Positions 1 through 10,700 of a stretch of 64,000 nt of DNA are shown here, in pieces. Origin of the DNA: Lampris incognitus (taxonomy: Eukaryota > Chordata > Actinopteri > Lampriformes > Lampridae). Numbering within the stretch: position 1 is the stretch's first letter; every line of letters starts with the position of its first letter. Location of the stretch: positions 147,118,543 through 147,182,542 of the forward strand of contig NC_079211.1 in assembly GCF_029633865.1 (NCBI RefSeq), in the 5' to 3' direction. The notes under the pieces are model-generated. The model was not told where the DNA came from. It worked only from the letters and a program-made list of their open reading frames with translations, and did no database searches. The position numbers and the translations under genes were made by a program.

Positions 1-345
1 TCAGGAAATGACGTGACACTGATGGTCTTCTTCTGGCCCTGACAAAATGGATGTGAGCTTGAAGTGGCCCACATCTACAAAAGCAAATATGACCCAAATC
101 AATCACATGGGGGCCTTTTTTGGCAAAGATGCGGTGCTCTGGGCAACATGTGATCTGGATGTGGCCCTGAAGTGGCCCCGTGTGGTAAATGGTGAATACG
201 GCTTAAATATCACAGAACAAATATGGACCACCTTTGGCAAATATGCGGCACATGCGGCATCGCTATGGCTTGGTTCTGGCCCAGATCTGGCAAACAGGAG
301 CGGACCGCCCAAGTGCCATCTTTCCACGCGGTATAGCAGTTTTGC
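1..345 (+). repeat. Dispersed repeat family A, copy 1 (cut by the window edge)
   Basis: Shares long stretches with 3612-4008 and 10355-10700, for example around GGCCCTGACAAAATGGATGT, GGCAAAGATGCGGTGCTC and TGGCTTGGTTCTGGC. The apparent ORFs are shared repeat sequence. Probably a non-autonomous DNA element rich in GTGGGCC words; superfamily not determined. Confidence 0.7.
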
Positions 346-1400
346 TATGTGGGATGTGGTGTGGATGGTTGGTGTCTCGCAGGACTTGACCAGGAAAAAT
401 GACAGGCTGCATAGTGTTTTCCATCTTCATCTCAGCAGCCAGTGAGGAAGAAGGAGGCAGGTAGTGCCGAGTTTGAAGAAGGGAAGTTGTTGTGTGTAAC
501 CAGCAGTCATGACAGGACAAGCTGGTAGAAGACCTTTACCAACAGATGGCACTACATCCATAAGCCAGACTCGGGTTCTACCAGGTTGGGTCGTTTGTTT
601 CATTTTGAACAGACCTCGGTCATTTAGAGCGACCAAACAGCACCCAGCACCACCACACTTAAATCTTCTGGGTTGTAACTTTAATCGTTAAAAAAAAGGC
701 CACGCAACTGAATGGGGTTGTACCTTCATACAGTCAACCAATGCAGAGGAGAGCTTTGGTGGATATTAGCGTAGCATTGTACAACCACCTCCAAGTTCAG
801 CCATTTTTTTTTTGTCCCCTGCAAATTCTTGCTTCACTTCCATCGTCAAACCACCGCCGGATGCTTTTTTTTCCCCCCAAAAAAATTTACCTTTTCAAGG
901 TTCCAGATTTTCTTTGGTGTGGTGGGGTTTGACGCGGTAGATTCTGGAAATAAGGCTGATAAAGACATGTAAATACCACAGGAGCCGGGTTTACGCCTCA
1001 CCTTGTGCAACATTTGCAGCACCGGATGTTTTCTGTGTAACTGTGGGACGGCGGTGTGGACGCCCCCCGAGCCGCAGAAATGCGTGTTTGTGGGCTCGTT
1101 TCTGCGCTCGTGCTTTCAGTTTTGTGAATGTGTAGCTTTGTCAGTTTAGTTACAAACCAAACGCCAGATAACCACTTGGTGTTAAAGGGCTTCAAAAGGC
1201 GTATGCTTATCAAAATATACTGTGATTTACGGTAGTCACATTTATTTGCTGTATAGACAAGTGTAGATGGCCTACTGCGTTAGGTACTATAGGTCAGGGG
1301 TCAAACAGTGTCTGAAAGCTTTTGTTCCTAAGTGAAGTTTCCACGATTTGACAAAGTAAGTGCCACGTCCTACAAAAGGACCGACGGCAACACCTTACAC
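346..1400. other. No recognised gene
   Basis: Unique-looking sequence with homopolymer T/C/A runs (about 805-890). I see no ORF with recognisable domains and no clear repeat boundaries. Confidence 0.4.
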
Positions 1401-1402
1401 GC

Positions 1403-1608
1403 CAGGGGTGTCAAACTCCAGGCCTCGAGGGCCGCTGTGTCTGCAGGTATTTGTTGCAACCGTGCACTACACCGCCCGATTTAACTCATTAGCTCACCTC
1501 CTGGATCAAGGAGGGAAAGGAACTGGTTTAATCAGGTGGTGCAGTGCACGGCTGCAACAAATACCTGCAGACACTGCGGCCCTCGAGGCCTGGAGTTTGA
1601 CACCCCTG
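1403..1608. mobile_element. Palindromic hAT-type MITE
   Basis: Left end CAGGGGTGTCAAACTCCAGG, right end its reverse complement. The inverted arms extend about 70 bp, including the GCAGGTATTTGTTGCA and CCTCGAGG words, around a short spacer. Flanks CCTTACAC and CCTTAAAG are a possible degraded 8-bp target duplication. Confidence 0.75.
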
Positions 1609-2088
1609 CCTTAAAGCATATTGCAGTGTCCAGCGAAGAACGAGGAGGTTTTGGATGTCGGACTTCAAAGTACCAGATCTTCCCAACGGATTTAAAAAAA
1701 ACCCTGGTGTTCTTCTTTCTCTCTGCCGTCCTCCCTTCATCCTGAAGTCTGCACAGTGACTCTCAACCAAGCGCCTGATTGCCATGGACGAACCAGAGCA
1801 CGTGCCCCCCCCCCCATGTACGAAAGGGAAATTTTACCCCTCAAAAAAATGTCGTTCGTCAATGAGACTGCCCTCCAGCAAAAAAACGACCCCATGGGTC
1901 GTTTGTCCAAGCAGTTTATTACGACCTATAGTGACGTTTTAAAGTTAAGCGACCTCTGGCGGTCGTGTAAATAACGACCAGCGGAACACTTCCGGGTACC
2001 TTGACAACAGCACGCCAGGAGAGGGGGATAGCAAACCCCAAGCCGCCAAGCCGCACTGCATTAGATATGCAGCCTAGCCGTGGCTACG

Positions 2089-2286
2089 ATGCCCAAAAGT
2101 TGCTGTGTGGTGGACTGTACTGTTAACAAGACAAACAACCCAAATATTGTTTTTTTTGTATTGCCTAAAAGGCAGAAGGAGGGAGAGAAACGACTGAAAC
2201 GGCTCCGGGCGATCAGAAGGAAAGACAAGGATGGACAACTTTGGGATCCTGACAGCAAACATGTTTATGTCTGCACTTCATCACTG
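2089..2286 (+). pseudogene. THAP-like zinc-finger first exon, probably degenerate
   Basis: Starting MPKSCCVVDC, the frame has the THAP N-terminus (Cys-x-x-x-Cys pair, LPK, the basic RAIRRKD stretch and a later VC). The frame meets a good donor, ACTG|GTAATG, at 2286. The family's conserved Trp before the AIRR segment is Leu here, and the final C-x-x-H is not visible (C-T-S-S). THAP domains bind DNA and occur in host regulators and in P-element-like and other transposases. No downstream exon was found, so I treat it as a fragment. The frame is open upstream from 2080 through a GTG. Confidence 0.55.
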
Positions 2287-3003
2287 GTAATGTTAGCTAG
2301 TTTAACCAGCTAATAATAGGTTACGTCTATTCTACATTTTATAATCACCAAAATGTCAAGCTGGAATGCCAATAGATCAGTGGGCCCAGATGGGAAAACG
2401 AATTTAGTCAGTGTGTAGGCTAGCTACATTGAACGAGATGTAGCCGAGCTAGCTAGGCTACAACCCGCATAATGTTAGCTACACTGTAGTCTCCCTCGCC
2501 AGACTCCCTTCAGCTACACTGTAGCAGCTAGATGTGAAACTCAGTGGCGGGGTAGGTTGATTCATCGCCCTCCTCCACTCATATTTTCTAAGACCCGCTC
2601 TGGCCCCTCCCTCACCTCCTCCCCTTCCCCTCTCTCTCCCTCCCTGGAACAGTTTGGTCTGGTGCAGGTTGTTGAGCCGGTGGCTATGTGGAATTCCACA
2701 GTTAGCTAAACCTGTCTGAATGGGATCACATTCTTCAAACCCATATGTATTTTTATCCATTAAAAATCATAAAATGGTCCCTCCCCCCTGAATATTTGGT
2801 CACGTGCTCAATTTTGTTTATCTTTCCTAGAAACAAGGGGTAACTACCCCGGTCTCCCTTACCCAGTTAAAATGCAAACATTGTTATCACATTATTATTG
2901 TCATCCTTATTGGGTAGTATATCATGCATCGTTGTATGCAGTCACGTGTAATCCAGTAAAAAGTAATAATTGAATAAAATGCAAACATTTGTTGAAAATG
3001 TAG

Positions 3004-3174
3004 CCTAGTCCCTATGTAATTGTAGATGTCGCCATAAGACACATCTGGCCATTGAGTGGGGTTATTAACCCATTCCCCTGTTCGATTGAAAGGACACTGG
3101 CCACCGATACTGCGAATTTTTCGCAAATATCGGTTCTTGTCCGCAGCAGCCACCGTAGCGACATCGTTAGCCAT
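3004..3174 (-). pseudogene. Unrecognised first-exon-like ORF, convergent to the THAP exon
   Basis: Begins MANDVATVAAADKNRYLRKI and continues to WPDVSYGDIYNYI. The W-P-x-V-x-Y-x-D-I-x-N-Y pattern resembles the N-terminus of multicopy fish proteins that I associate, with low certainty, with SWIM/YqaJ-type mobile-element proteins. No donor follows the last similar residue; the frame continues through unrelated sequence. It faces the THAP exon about 0.7 kb away. Confidence 0.35.
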
Positions 3175-3518
3175 TTAAACCGTATTCAAACTTGCCGGCT
3201 TCTATCCCCCTCTAGCGCCCCCCCGCTCTAACGTTCGAACGCGGAAGTGCAGTGGTCTATCTGGTGTCTCGGGTGGCTCGTCATCATGTGACCTTTGACT
3301 TTCGTTACCAATCAAAACGCGACGAGGCAAGAGACGGGGGAGTGCCAGAACTATTTATATTGTAAACTGTTGATTACTTTCCTGTGTTAATGACACTCGG
3401 CCGCGTGGTGGAGCTCGTTATCTCAGTTTGCCCGGGCGAGAGCAACACTTAAGCTAGCAGCCGGCCTCCATGTCGCTAGCCGCTGTCCTGAGGTCTCGCT
3501 CTGTGTTACCTGCTTCCC

Positions 3519-3519
<1 letters not shown>

Positions 3520-3558
<39 letters not shown>
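3520..3558. repeat. (AC)n microsatellite
   Basis: About 39 bp of uninterrupted AC dinucleotides. Confidence 0.95.
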
Positions 3559-3559
<1 letters not shown>

Positions 3560-3611
3560 ATGTCACCCTATGCTTGTGGAGACCCCCACTGACTACATTC
3601 ATTCCCTCCCC

Positions 3612-4008
3612 AGACAGCATCCGGATGTGGGCCACTTCAGGCAATGATGCAGCACTGACGGCCTTCTTCTGGCCCTGACAAAATGGATGTGAGCCTGAAG
3701 TGGCCCACATGTATAATAGCAAATATGGCCCAAATATACCAAATCAGATGGGGGCATTTTTTGGCAAAGATGCGGTGCTCTCGGCAACATGTGATCTGGA
3801 TGTGGCCCGTGTGATAAATGATGAATACGGCCCAAATATCACAGAACAAATATGGGCCACATTGCTATGGCTTGGTTCTGGCCCAGATCTGGCAAACGAG
3901 CAGACGGCCCAAGTGCCATCATTCCACGCGGTATGTGGGCCGGATGAAAGAAAGATGAAAGTCGGTGTGGGACAGGTCTGGACCACAACGATTTTGCTAT
4001 CTGGGTAG
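3612..4008 (+). repeat. Dispersed repeat family A, copy 2
   Basis: Begins CAGCATCCGGATGTGGGCC and ends near GACAGGTCTGGACCAC. Same family as 1-345 and 10355-10700. The ends hint at imperfect inverted CCGGATGTGGG-type termini. Confidence 0.7.
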
Positions 4009-4575
4009 CCCTTAACCATCATAGCTACATACTTAACGCTAACCTTAACCTAATCTTAATTCTAACCTTAGCCCTAAACCCAGGTCCTAACCATCAACTA
4101 GACCTTTGTCCTAATAGGGACCCATAAAATGTCCCCACAAGGTAGGTGGGTTCAGGTTTTTCTATCCAAAATCCATATAACAACACCCCCCCCCCAACTC
4201 GGTCCCACCCAAAGTCTCGGAGTGAGGATTTCACCCTTGCTCACAACATCCGGATAAAACAGATGTTGTTGTAGGACCCGACCGGTCCAGAGTCTGAAGC
4301 CTCAGGGAGATGATGTTTTATTGGTTGATCCGCCCCGCTCCGCCTGCCTGGGCTGAGTGGATATGTTGACAGAGGTGTCGGTCTGGTGTTAGTATTATTA
4401 TTTATTTTATTTTTTTGCACAAATCCCAACCAGATCCAGGAACGGCAGCCTGTGATTTAACCTCTGACCTCTCTGTGATGGCGACAGGTCAAAAGGACCA
4501 ACACGGTTTCTGCTATCAATTCACCCCCCCCCCCACACACACACATACACTCACTCACACTCACATACTCGCATA
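4009..4575. other. No gene; common fish repeat fragment
   Basis: A stretch of CTAACCTTAACC-like words followed by GTCCCCACAAGGTAGG (about 4040-4150) resembles a widespread fish repeat. The rest holds a poly-C run, a CA-rich run (4520-4570) and no recognisable ORF. Confidence 0.4.
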
Positions 4576-6216
4576 CAGTGCATCCAGAAAGTATTCACAC
4601 CCCTTCACTTTCCCCACATTTTGTTATGTTGCAGCCTTATTCCAAAATGGATTAAATTCCTTTTTTTTCTCATCAATCTATATACAATACCCCATAATGA
4701 CAACGTGAAAAAGGTTTTGTAGACATTTTTGCAAATTTATTAAAAATAAAAAACTTAAATATTGCATGTACATAAGTATTCACACCCTTTGCTATGACAC
4801 TCAAAATTGAGCTCAGGTTCATCCTGTTTCCACTGATCATCCTTGAGATGTTTCTACATCTTGATTGGAGTCCACCTGTAGTAAATTCAACGGATCGGAC
4901 ATGATTTGGAAAGGCACACACCTGTCTATATAAGGTTCCACTGTTGACAGTGCATGTCAGAGCAGAAACCAAGCCATGAAGTCAAAGGAATTGTCTGTGG
5001 ACCTCCGAGACAGGATTGTTTCGATGCACAGATCTGGGGAAGGGTACAAAAAAATTTCTACAGCTTTGAAGGTCCCGAAGAGCACAGTGGTCTCCATCAT
5101 TCGTAAATGGAAGAAGTTTGGATCCACCAGGACTCTTCCTAGAGCTGGCCACCCAGCCAAACTGAGCAATCGGAGGAGAAGGGCCTTGGTCAGGGAGGTG
5201 ACCAAGAACCCGATGGTCACTCTGACAGAGCTCCAGCGTTCCTCTGTGGAGATGGGAGAACCTTCCAGAAGGACAACCCTCTCTGCAGCACTCCACCAAT
5301 CAGGCCTTTATGGTAGAGTGGCCAGACGGAAGCCTCTGCTCAGTAAAAGGCACATGACAGCCCGCTTGGAGTTTGCCAGAAAGCAGCTAAAGGACTCTCA
5401 GACCATGAGAAACAAGATTCTCTGGTCTGATGAAACCAAGATGGAACTCTTTGGCCTGAATGCCAAACGTCACGTCTGGAGGAAACCAGGCACCTCTCAT
5501 CACCTTGCTAATACCATCCCTACAGTGAAGCATGGTGATGGCAGCATCATGCTGTGGGGATGTTCTTCAGCCGCAGGAACTGGGAGACTAGTCAGGATCG
5601 AGGGAAAGATGAATGGAGCAAAGTACAGAGAGATCCTTGATGAAAACCTGCTCCAGAGCGCTCAGGACCTCAGACTGGGGCGAAGGTTTACCTTTCAACA
5701 CGACAACGACCCTAAGCACACAGCCAAGACAACGAAGGAGTGGCTTCGGAACAAGTCTGTGAATGTCCTTGAGTGGCCCAGCCAGAGCGCAGACTTGAAC
5801 CCCATTGAACATCTCTGGAAAGACCTGAAAATAGCTGTGCAACGACGCTTCCCATCTAACCTTACAGATCTCGAGAGGATCTGCAGAGAAGAATGGGAGA
5901 AATACCCCAAATATAGGTGTGCCAAGCTTGTTGCTTCATACCCAAGAAGACTTGAGGCTGTAATTGCTGCCAAGGGGGCCTCAACCAAGTACTGAGTGAG
6001 TAAAGGGTGTGAATACTTATGTACATGCAATATTTCAGTTTTTTATTTTTAATGAATTTGCAAAAATTTCTACAAAACCTTTTTCGCTTTGTCATTATGG
6101 GTTATTGTATGTAGATTGATGAGAAAAAAAGGGAATTTAATCCATTTTGGAATAAGGCTGTAACATAACCAAATGTGGGGAAAGTGAAGGGGTGTGAATA
6201 CTTTCCGGATGCACTG
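4576..6216 (+). mobile_element. Tc1-like DNA transposon, apparently full length (1,641 bp)
   Basis: Flanked by TA at 4574-4575 and 6217-6218. Terminal inverted repeats start CAGTGCATCC(A/G)GAAAGTATT, and an internal repeat of the AAGTATTCACACCCTTT motif lies near 4775-4800 and 6000-6020. This gives the IR/DR layout of Sleeping Beauty-type elements, with two putative transposase sites per end. The arms are nearly identical, which points to recent insertion or strong family conservation. Confidence 0.95.
4976..5995 (+). CDS. Tc1-like transposase, uninterrupted, 339 aa
   Basis: Cut-and-paste transposase. Residues 1 to about 110 form the paired-like helix-turn-helix DNA-binding part (ALKVPKSTVVSIIRKWKKFG). 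The DDE catalytic domain has D152 (WSDETK), D243 (FQHDNDPKHTA) and E278 (NPIEHLW), with 34 residues between the last two, the Tc1 DD34E signature. The length equals the usual fish Tc1 transposase (about 340 aa), and start and stop fit the element's ends. One difference from the sister copy is GDGS where that copy has GGGS (around residue 188), in the Gly-rich region, so activity is not assured. Confidence 0.93.
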   Translation: MKSKELSVDLRDRIVSMHRSGEGYKKISTALKVPKSTVVSIIRKWKKFGSTRTLPRAGHPAKLSNRRRRALVREVTKNPMVTLTELQRSSVEMGEPSRRTTLSAALHQSGLYGRVARRKPLLSKRHMTARLEFARKQLKDSQTMRNKILWSDETKMELFGLNAKRHVWRKPGTSHHLANTIPTVKHGDGSIMLWGCSSAAGTGRLVRIEGKMNGAKYREILDENLLQSAQDLRLGRRFTFQHDNDPKHTAKTTKEWLRNKSVNVLEWPSQSADLNPIEHLWKDLKIAVQRRFPSNLTDLERICREEWEKYPKYRCAKLVASYPRRLEAVIAAKGASTKY

Positions 6217-6284
6217 TACATCACTTCTTCCGGTTCATTTTTTGAGCGAACGTTTGCTCGTGCTGTGATGTACTTCACATGGGC

Positions 6285-7470
6285 TCGTTTCTGTAAGGGT
6301 TGTTTCTGTAAGCGTCGGTTCTGTTAGAGTGGTTTCTGTAAGGGTCGTTTCTGTTAGGGTCGGTTCTGTTAGGGTCGTTTCTGTAAGGGTTGTTTCTGTA
6401 AGGTTGTTTCTGTAAGGGTTGTTTTTGTAAGGGTTGTGTCTGTAAGGGTCGGTTCCGTTAGGGTCGTTTCTGTAAGGGTCGTTTCTGTAAGGTTGTTTCT
6501 GTAAGGTTGTTTCTGTAAGGGTCGGTTCTGTAAGGGTTGGTTCTGTTAGGGTTGGTTCTGTTAGGGTCGGTTCTGTTAGGGTCGTTTCTGTAAGGTTTGT
6601 TTCTGTAAGGTTGTTTCTGTAAGGGTTGTTTCTGTAGGGGTTGGTTCTGTAAGGGTTGTTTCTGTAAGGGTTGTTTTTGTAAGGGTTGTGTCTGTAAGGG
6701 TCGGTTCTGTTAGGGTCGTTTCTGTAAGGGTCGTTTCTGTAAGGTTGTTTCTGTAAGGTTGTTTCTGTAAGGGTTGGTTCTGTAGGGGTTGGTTCTGTAA
6801 GGGTTGTTTCTGTAAGGGTTGTTTCTGTAAGGTTGTTTCTGTAAGGGTTGTTTCTGTAAGGGTTGGTTCTGTAAGGGTCGTTTCTGTAAGGTTGTTTCTG
6901 TTAGGGTTGTTTCTGTTAGGGTCGTTTTTGTAAGGGTTGTTTCTGTAAGGGTCGTTTTTGTAAGGGTCATTTCTGTAAGGTTGTTTCTGTAAGATTGCTT
7001 CTGTAAGGGTTGTTTCTGTAAGGTTTGTTTTTGTTAGGGTTGTTTCTGTTAGGGTTGTTTCTGTAAGGGTTGTTTTTGTTAGGGTTGTTTCTGTTAGGGT
7101 TGTTTCTGTAAGGGTCGGTTCTGTAAGGTTGTTTCTGTAAGGTTGTTTCTGTAAGGGTTGTTTCTGTTTTTGTTAGGGTTGTTTCTGTTAGGGTTGTTTC
7201 TGTAAGGGTTGTTTCTTTAAGGGTCGGTTCTGTAAGGTTGTTTCTGTAAGGTTGTTTCTGTAAGGGGTTGTTTCTGTAAGGTTGTTTCTGTAAGGGTCGG
7301 TTCTGTAAGGGTTGGTTCTGTAAGGTTGTTTTTGTAAGGGTTGGTTCTGTAAGGGTTGGTTCTGTAAGGGTCGGTTCTGTAAGGTTGTTTCTGTTAGGGT
7401 TGGTTCTGTTAGGGTCGGTTCTGTTAGGGTTGGTTCTGTAAGGGTCGTTTTTGTAAGGATCGTTTCTCTA
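6285..7470. repeat. Minisatellite array of about 15-bp units
   Basis: Roughly 80 head-to-tail copies of GGTTGTTTCTGTAAG-type units (14-16 bp), with variants GGTCGGTTCTGTTAG and TTTTTGTAAG. The open frames on the minus strand here are periodic Thr/Gln/Pro/Tyr-rich by-products. Many units carry a GTTAGGG word, telomere-like but not a telomere array. Confidence 0.95.
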
Positions 7471-8436
7471 AGGGTTCCTTTACACGGGATCACTGTCATT
7501 CCAGCACGTGGAGGACGGCTTAGCGTCAGGACACCGTCTGTCCCGGTCCATTTCAGATGAACTTCATGCCAGTTCTCCAACGGGGCGTCAGGTGTCGCTT
7601 GGCGCAAACGAAACATTCGCATAAATGCCGCTTTTAATTGGGACGAACTGCTCTTTGGTGTCTTAGACGCAACACCCACCAACAGGAACGCGGGCTCCTC
7701 ATGGGGAATATTGAGTGTAGCTGCTAGAAAAGCAGTTACAAAGAAATGACTTCAGCCAGACAGCCCCTCCGCAGAGGACTAGTGTGACGTCACTTGTGAC
7801 GTGTTTGTGATGGAGCGAATCACCTTCTCCGTGAGGCTCGAGGAAACTACATTTTAGAAAATGTGGGAGAAGCGGGAATTGTGTATTTCCTGAAAACGTC
7901 CTTTTGTTTAAATTTGTTTATGTAAGTATTGTTTTTGTACCTTTTCTCTCTTTTTTTCTTTTACCTCAAATGGAAAACACCCCATGTTCTACAATTCCTC
8001 TGTAAAATGCAGAAAAGGTGGATCGCTTCATAGAAGTATCTAACCGAAGAGGATTATGTAAAAACACTGTTAATATGTGATTCCGAATAAAAAACAAATG
8101 TAAAAAAAAATGTTAAAATTAAAATGAGTAAATGCCGCTTTTGTGCTCCAGCAGCCACGTGACTGCGTTACCCTCCGGTACAGGTGAGTTTGATGCTGAG
8201 GTTGTTAGAGTCCAGCAGGGGGCGCTGACTCCCAACTCATCTGTTCTCTGTCAAACGGACGCCCGCTGTTGTCGCTCATTAAAAGATGGTTGTTCAATTA
8301 CAGTGTAAATAAAAAAATAAAGGGAAACGGTTTTGGTATTCTTGTGATGACTCCTGGGCAAAAAGAATAACTCAAGGATCTGGTTTGATGGAGATGATTG
8401 GTTTGTGGATCCATGCTCTTGACTATATATTTATAA
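7471..8436. other. No recognised gene
   Basis: Unique-looking sequence. A minus-strand frame at about 7480-7680 with RLRQATPDAPLENWHEV is not recognised and merges into the tandem array. AT-rich 7900-8130. Confidence 0.3.
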
Positions 8437-9093
8437 CAGTGGCGGCTGGTGCTAAACTTTTTTTGGGGGGGGCGCAGTTTAGCTCGGCGCAGCACACCTG
8501 ACAGCTGCTTTAGTGTCCACACAGAGTTATTAAGAAGGACCATGTAGCCTATAGATTTTATCAGGGTTGGTAGACGGTGGATGATTGACAGTCGAGACGA
8601 GGCGTGGTGGTGGGTGTGAACATGATTGACAGCCACGAGAATTGTCCAATCACATTAGATCAAAAAACATTAGAACAATACCAATTCACTGCCAATAAAA
8701 GTGGGGGTGTCTGGGGCAGCACAGAACTGCGCCCCCTGGAAAATCTGAAGAAACCAATCAGACAGCAGCCTCAGGTCACCTGCTCGCCACAAGTTTGAGG
8801 GCTTACATAAGGTCTGGTTTGGCCGGCGCCCCTCACCCAGGAAGTATATGTATTCAGACAGGAAGTATATGTATTCAGACAGGAAGTATATGTATTCCGA
8901 CCGAAACCAACCAGATACCATTTGAACCAGTATTTAATGCTGCTGACAGGCGCTCACAGACTGACGACACTTTTATTTCATCATTATTTGCATTATACAA
9001 CTAAATTATATTTAACATGTTTAAGTAGATTTTCCTCTCTTGATATCTGAAGGGGGCGGCGCCCCAGCGCCCTGTACTGGCCAGCCGCCACGG
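8437..9093. mobile_element. Non-autonomous hAT-like element, copy 1
   Basis: Begins CAGTGGCGGCTGGTGCTAAA and ends GGCCAGCCGCCACGG. Flanks ATTTATAA and GTTTATAA form a near-perfect 8-bp duplication. Nearly the same interior recurs at 47298-47923. Contains a 20-bp unit (CAGGAAGTATATGTATT) tandemly repeated at 8837-8897. No transposase. Confidence 0.85.
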
Positions 9094-9467
9094 GTTTATA
9101 AGGAAGCACTTGAAATAAATATTAAAAACCACGAACCTACGCGTCATTCATTACACATAAATAACCGGGTGATACATATGAGTATAACAGGGAATTAGGG
9201 GGTGGGAATCCTTGGGAATCTCACGAGTCGATTCAAAGCTGATTCTGGATTCATAATCCAGTCTTGATTCAGTGCATACAAATATTTGATCCTAGATTGC
9301 TGTTTTGAGTTACTCTCCCCATTTGACTGCAATAGAGAGTTTCATAGGTCTTAAAGAAAGAAAGATCAACTCTGATTCAAATGTGAAGCCCCAGTGAAAT
9401 GTATTCTCTTCTGCTCCCCAGTTTAGTCCAGTTAATTAATATAGTCTAACGTGCATGGATAAGTGGA
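9094..9467. other. No gene; MITE-like AT-rich sequence
   Basis: Words such as GAATCGATTC and GATTCATAATCCAG about 9200-9300 recur in altered form at 10240-10330, which suggests remnants of one element's ends. No coding signal. Confidence 0.3.
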
Positions 9468-9575
9468 CGCGCTGGTCGAGCGGTTAGCGATGTCTCCTGC
9501 GGTGCGGGCGATACGGGTTCGCGTCTCGGCCGCGGCAGTTCCTGCGGTTGCCCCCCGAATTCGCTACAATATGAA
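9468..9575 (+). repeat. tRNA-like SINE/MITE module
   Basis: Contains TGGTCGAGCGGTTAGCGATG, which fits a tRNA A box, and GGGTTCGCGTC, a B-box-like match, at tRNA spacing. Shares the GAGCGGTTAGCGATGTC core with 12424-12545, 14446-14568 and 17432-17666. Not a functional tRNA (no cloverleaf that I can complete). Confidence 0.55.
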
Positions 9576-10354
9576 ACATAAATGTCAGTTAAGCTGACTG
9601 CAATAATGTGAAACTGAGGCAAACAGTAAAGTCCCTTAATACAAAAACTTGCAAAGATAAAACTGCTGGCAGCTTTTTTGTACATCATTTATCAGCAACT
9701 TCAAACACATTAGAACATGTAACTGGACTACTGTGGTTGTCCCAGTACACAAGAACCGGGGGAGAATCGATTTATTGACGGAAGTACGTCCGACCCCGGT
9801 ACGGTAGGTGGCGATATGCCCCCTTTCAGCTGGTTGCTATTGGGTGAAAGACCACCGCGGGACCTATGGAGCATGCGCAGAACGCCTAGGCCAGTTCGGG
9901 GCCGACTGAAGCGCAGAGTGAATCCATCCCAACCGCGTCATCTAGGTGTGTTAGTCCCACTTCCAGAAATTCCATGTAGTACGACTTCAGCCGGACTGAC
10001 ACGTCTACACGTGTTTTAAAAGTCCAGTTTTAGTCGGACTAACACAGTAAATCCACTTTTTTTCTAACATCACGTAAACGTAGTCCACGTGAACATAGTG
10101 ACGACTGTTAATGTATGGCTCCATTGCTCGCAGATGCCCCACTGCCGCACTTCCTGTTCACGCCAAGGGGGGCCATCTGGGCGACTTAGCGCCATCTGTA
10201 GGATTTAGCGAGCTAAACTATTTGTAGTTCTCAGGCCAGGAGACGAACTTGAATATGAATCGATTTTTGGAATTTGTGAATCAATTTTGAATCGGTAGAA
10301 GATAGTATCGATTTTTTAATGTGAATCGACCCCCCCCCCCATCTGTATTGTCCC
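9576..10354. other. No recognised gene
   Basis: Mixed sequence with MITE-like words (GTCGGACTAACACAGTAAA) and an AATCGATTTTTT tail before repeat copy 3. No ORF with recognisable domains. Confidence 0.3.
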
Positions 10355-10700
10355 AGGTAGCATCCGGATGTGGGCCACTTCAGGCAATGATGCGGCACTG
10401 ATGGCCTTCTTCTCACCCTGACAAAATTGATGTGGGCCTGAAGTGGCCCACATGTACGTATAATAGCAAATATGGACTGTGGGCCGGATATGGGTCAGAA
10501 TAAAAATGAACTGTGGCCCAATTTGGGCCAGTTCTGGTTTATCTGGTTTGTTCTTGGTTGACATGCAGAATTGCTATGGCTTGGTTCTGGCTCAGCTCTG
10601 GCATACAGGAGCGGACCGCCCAAGTGCCATCATTCCACGCGGTATGTATGTGGGCCGGATGTGGGACGGGTCTGGGCCACAGCAATTTTGATATCTGGGG
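10355..10700 (+). repeat. Dispersed repeat family A, copy 3
   Basis: Begins GTAGCATCCGGATGTGGGCC and ends GGTCTGGGCCACAGC. Internally shortened relative to copy 2: the segment around the GGCAAAGATGCGG word is missing and is replaced by TATGGGTCAGAAT sequence. Confidence 0.7.

Noticed and set aside
2479..2760. 93-codon minus ORF with RGGREGG-type sequence
   Set aside because: Low-complexity GA-rich sequence, no start context or homology that I recognise.
3520..3722. Minus ORF with a CVCVCV core
   Set aside because: (AC)n microsatellite translated together with dispersed repeat family A.
6285..7470. Interstitial telomere array
   Set aside because: GTTAGGG words occur but the unit is 15 bp and not the 6-bp TTAGGG.
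6710..7682. Minus-strand ORFs rich in Thr, Gln, Pro and Tyr repeats
   Set aside because: Direct translations of the 15-bp tandem array.
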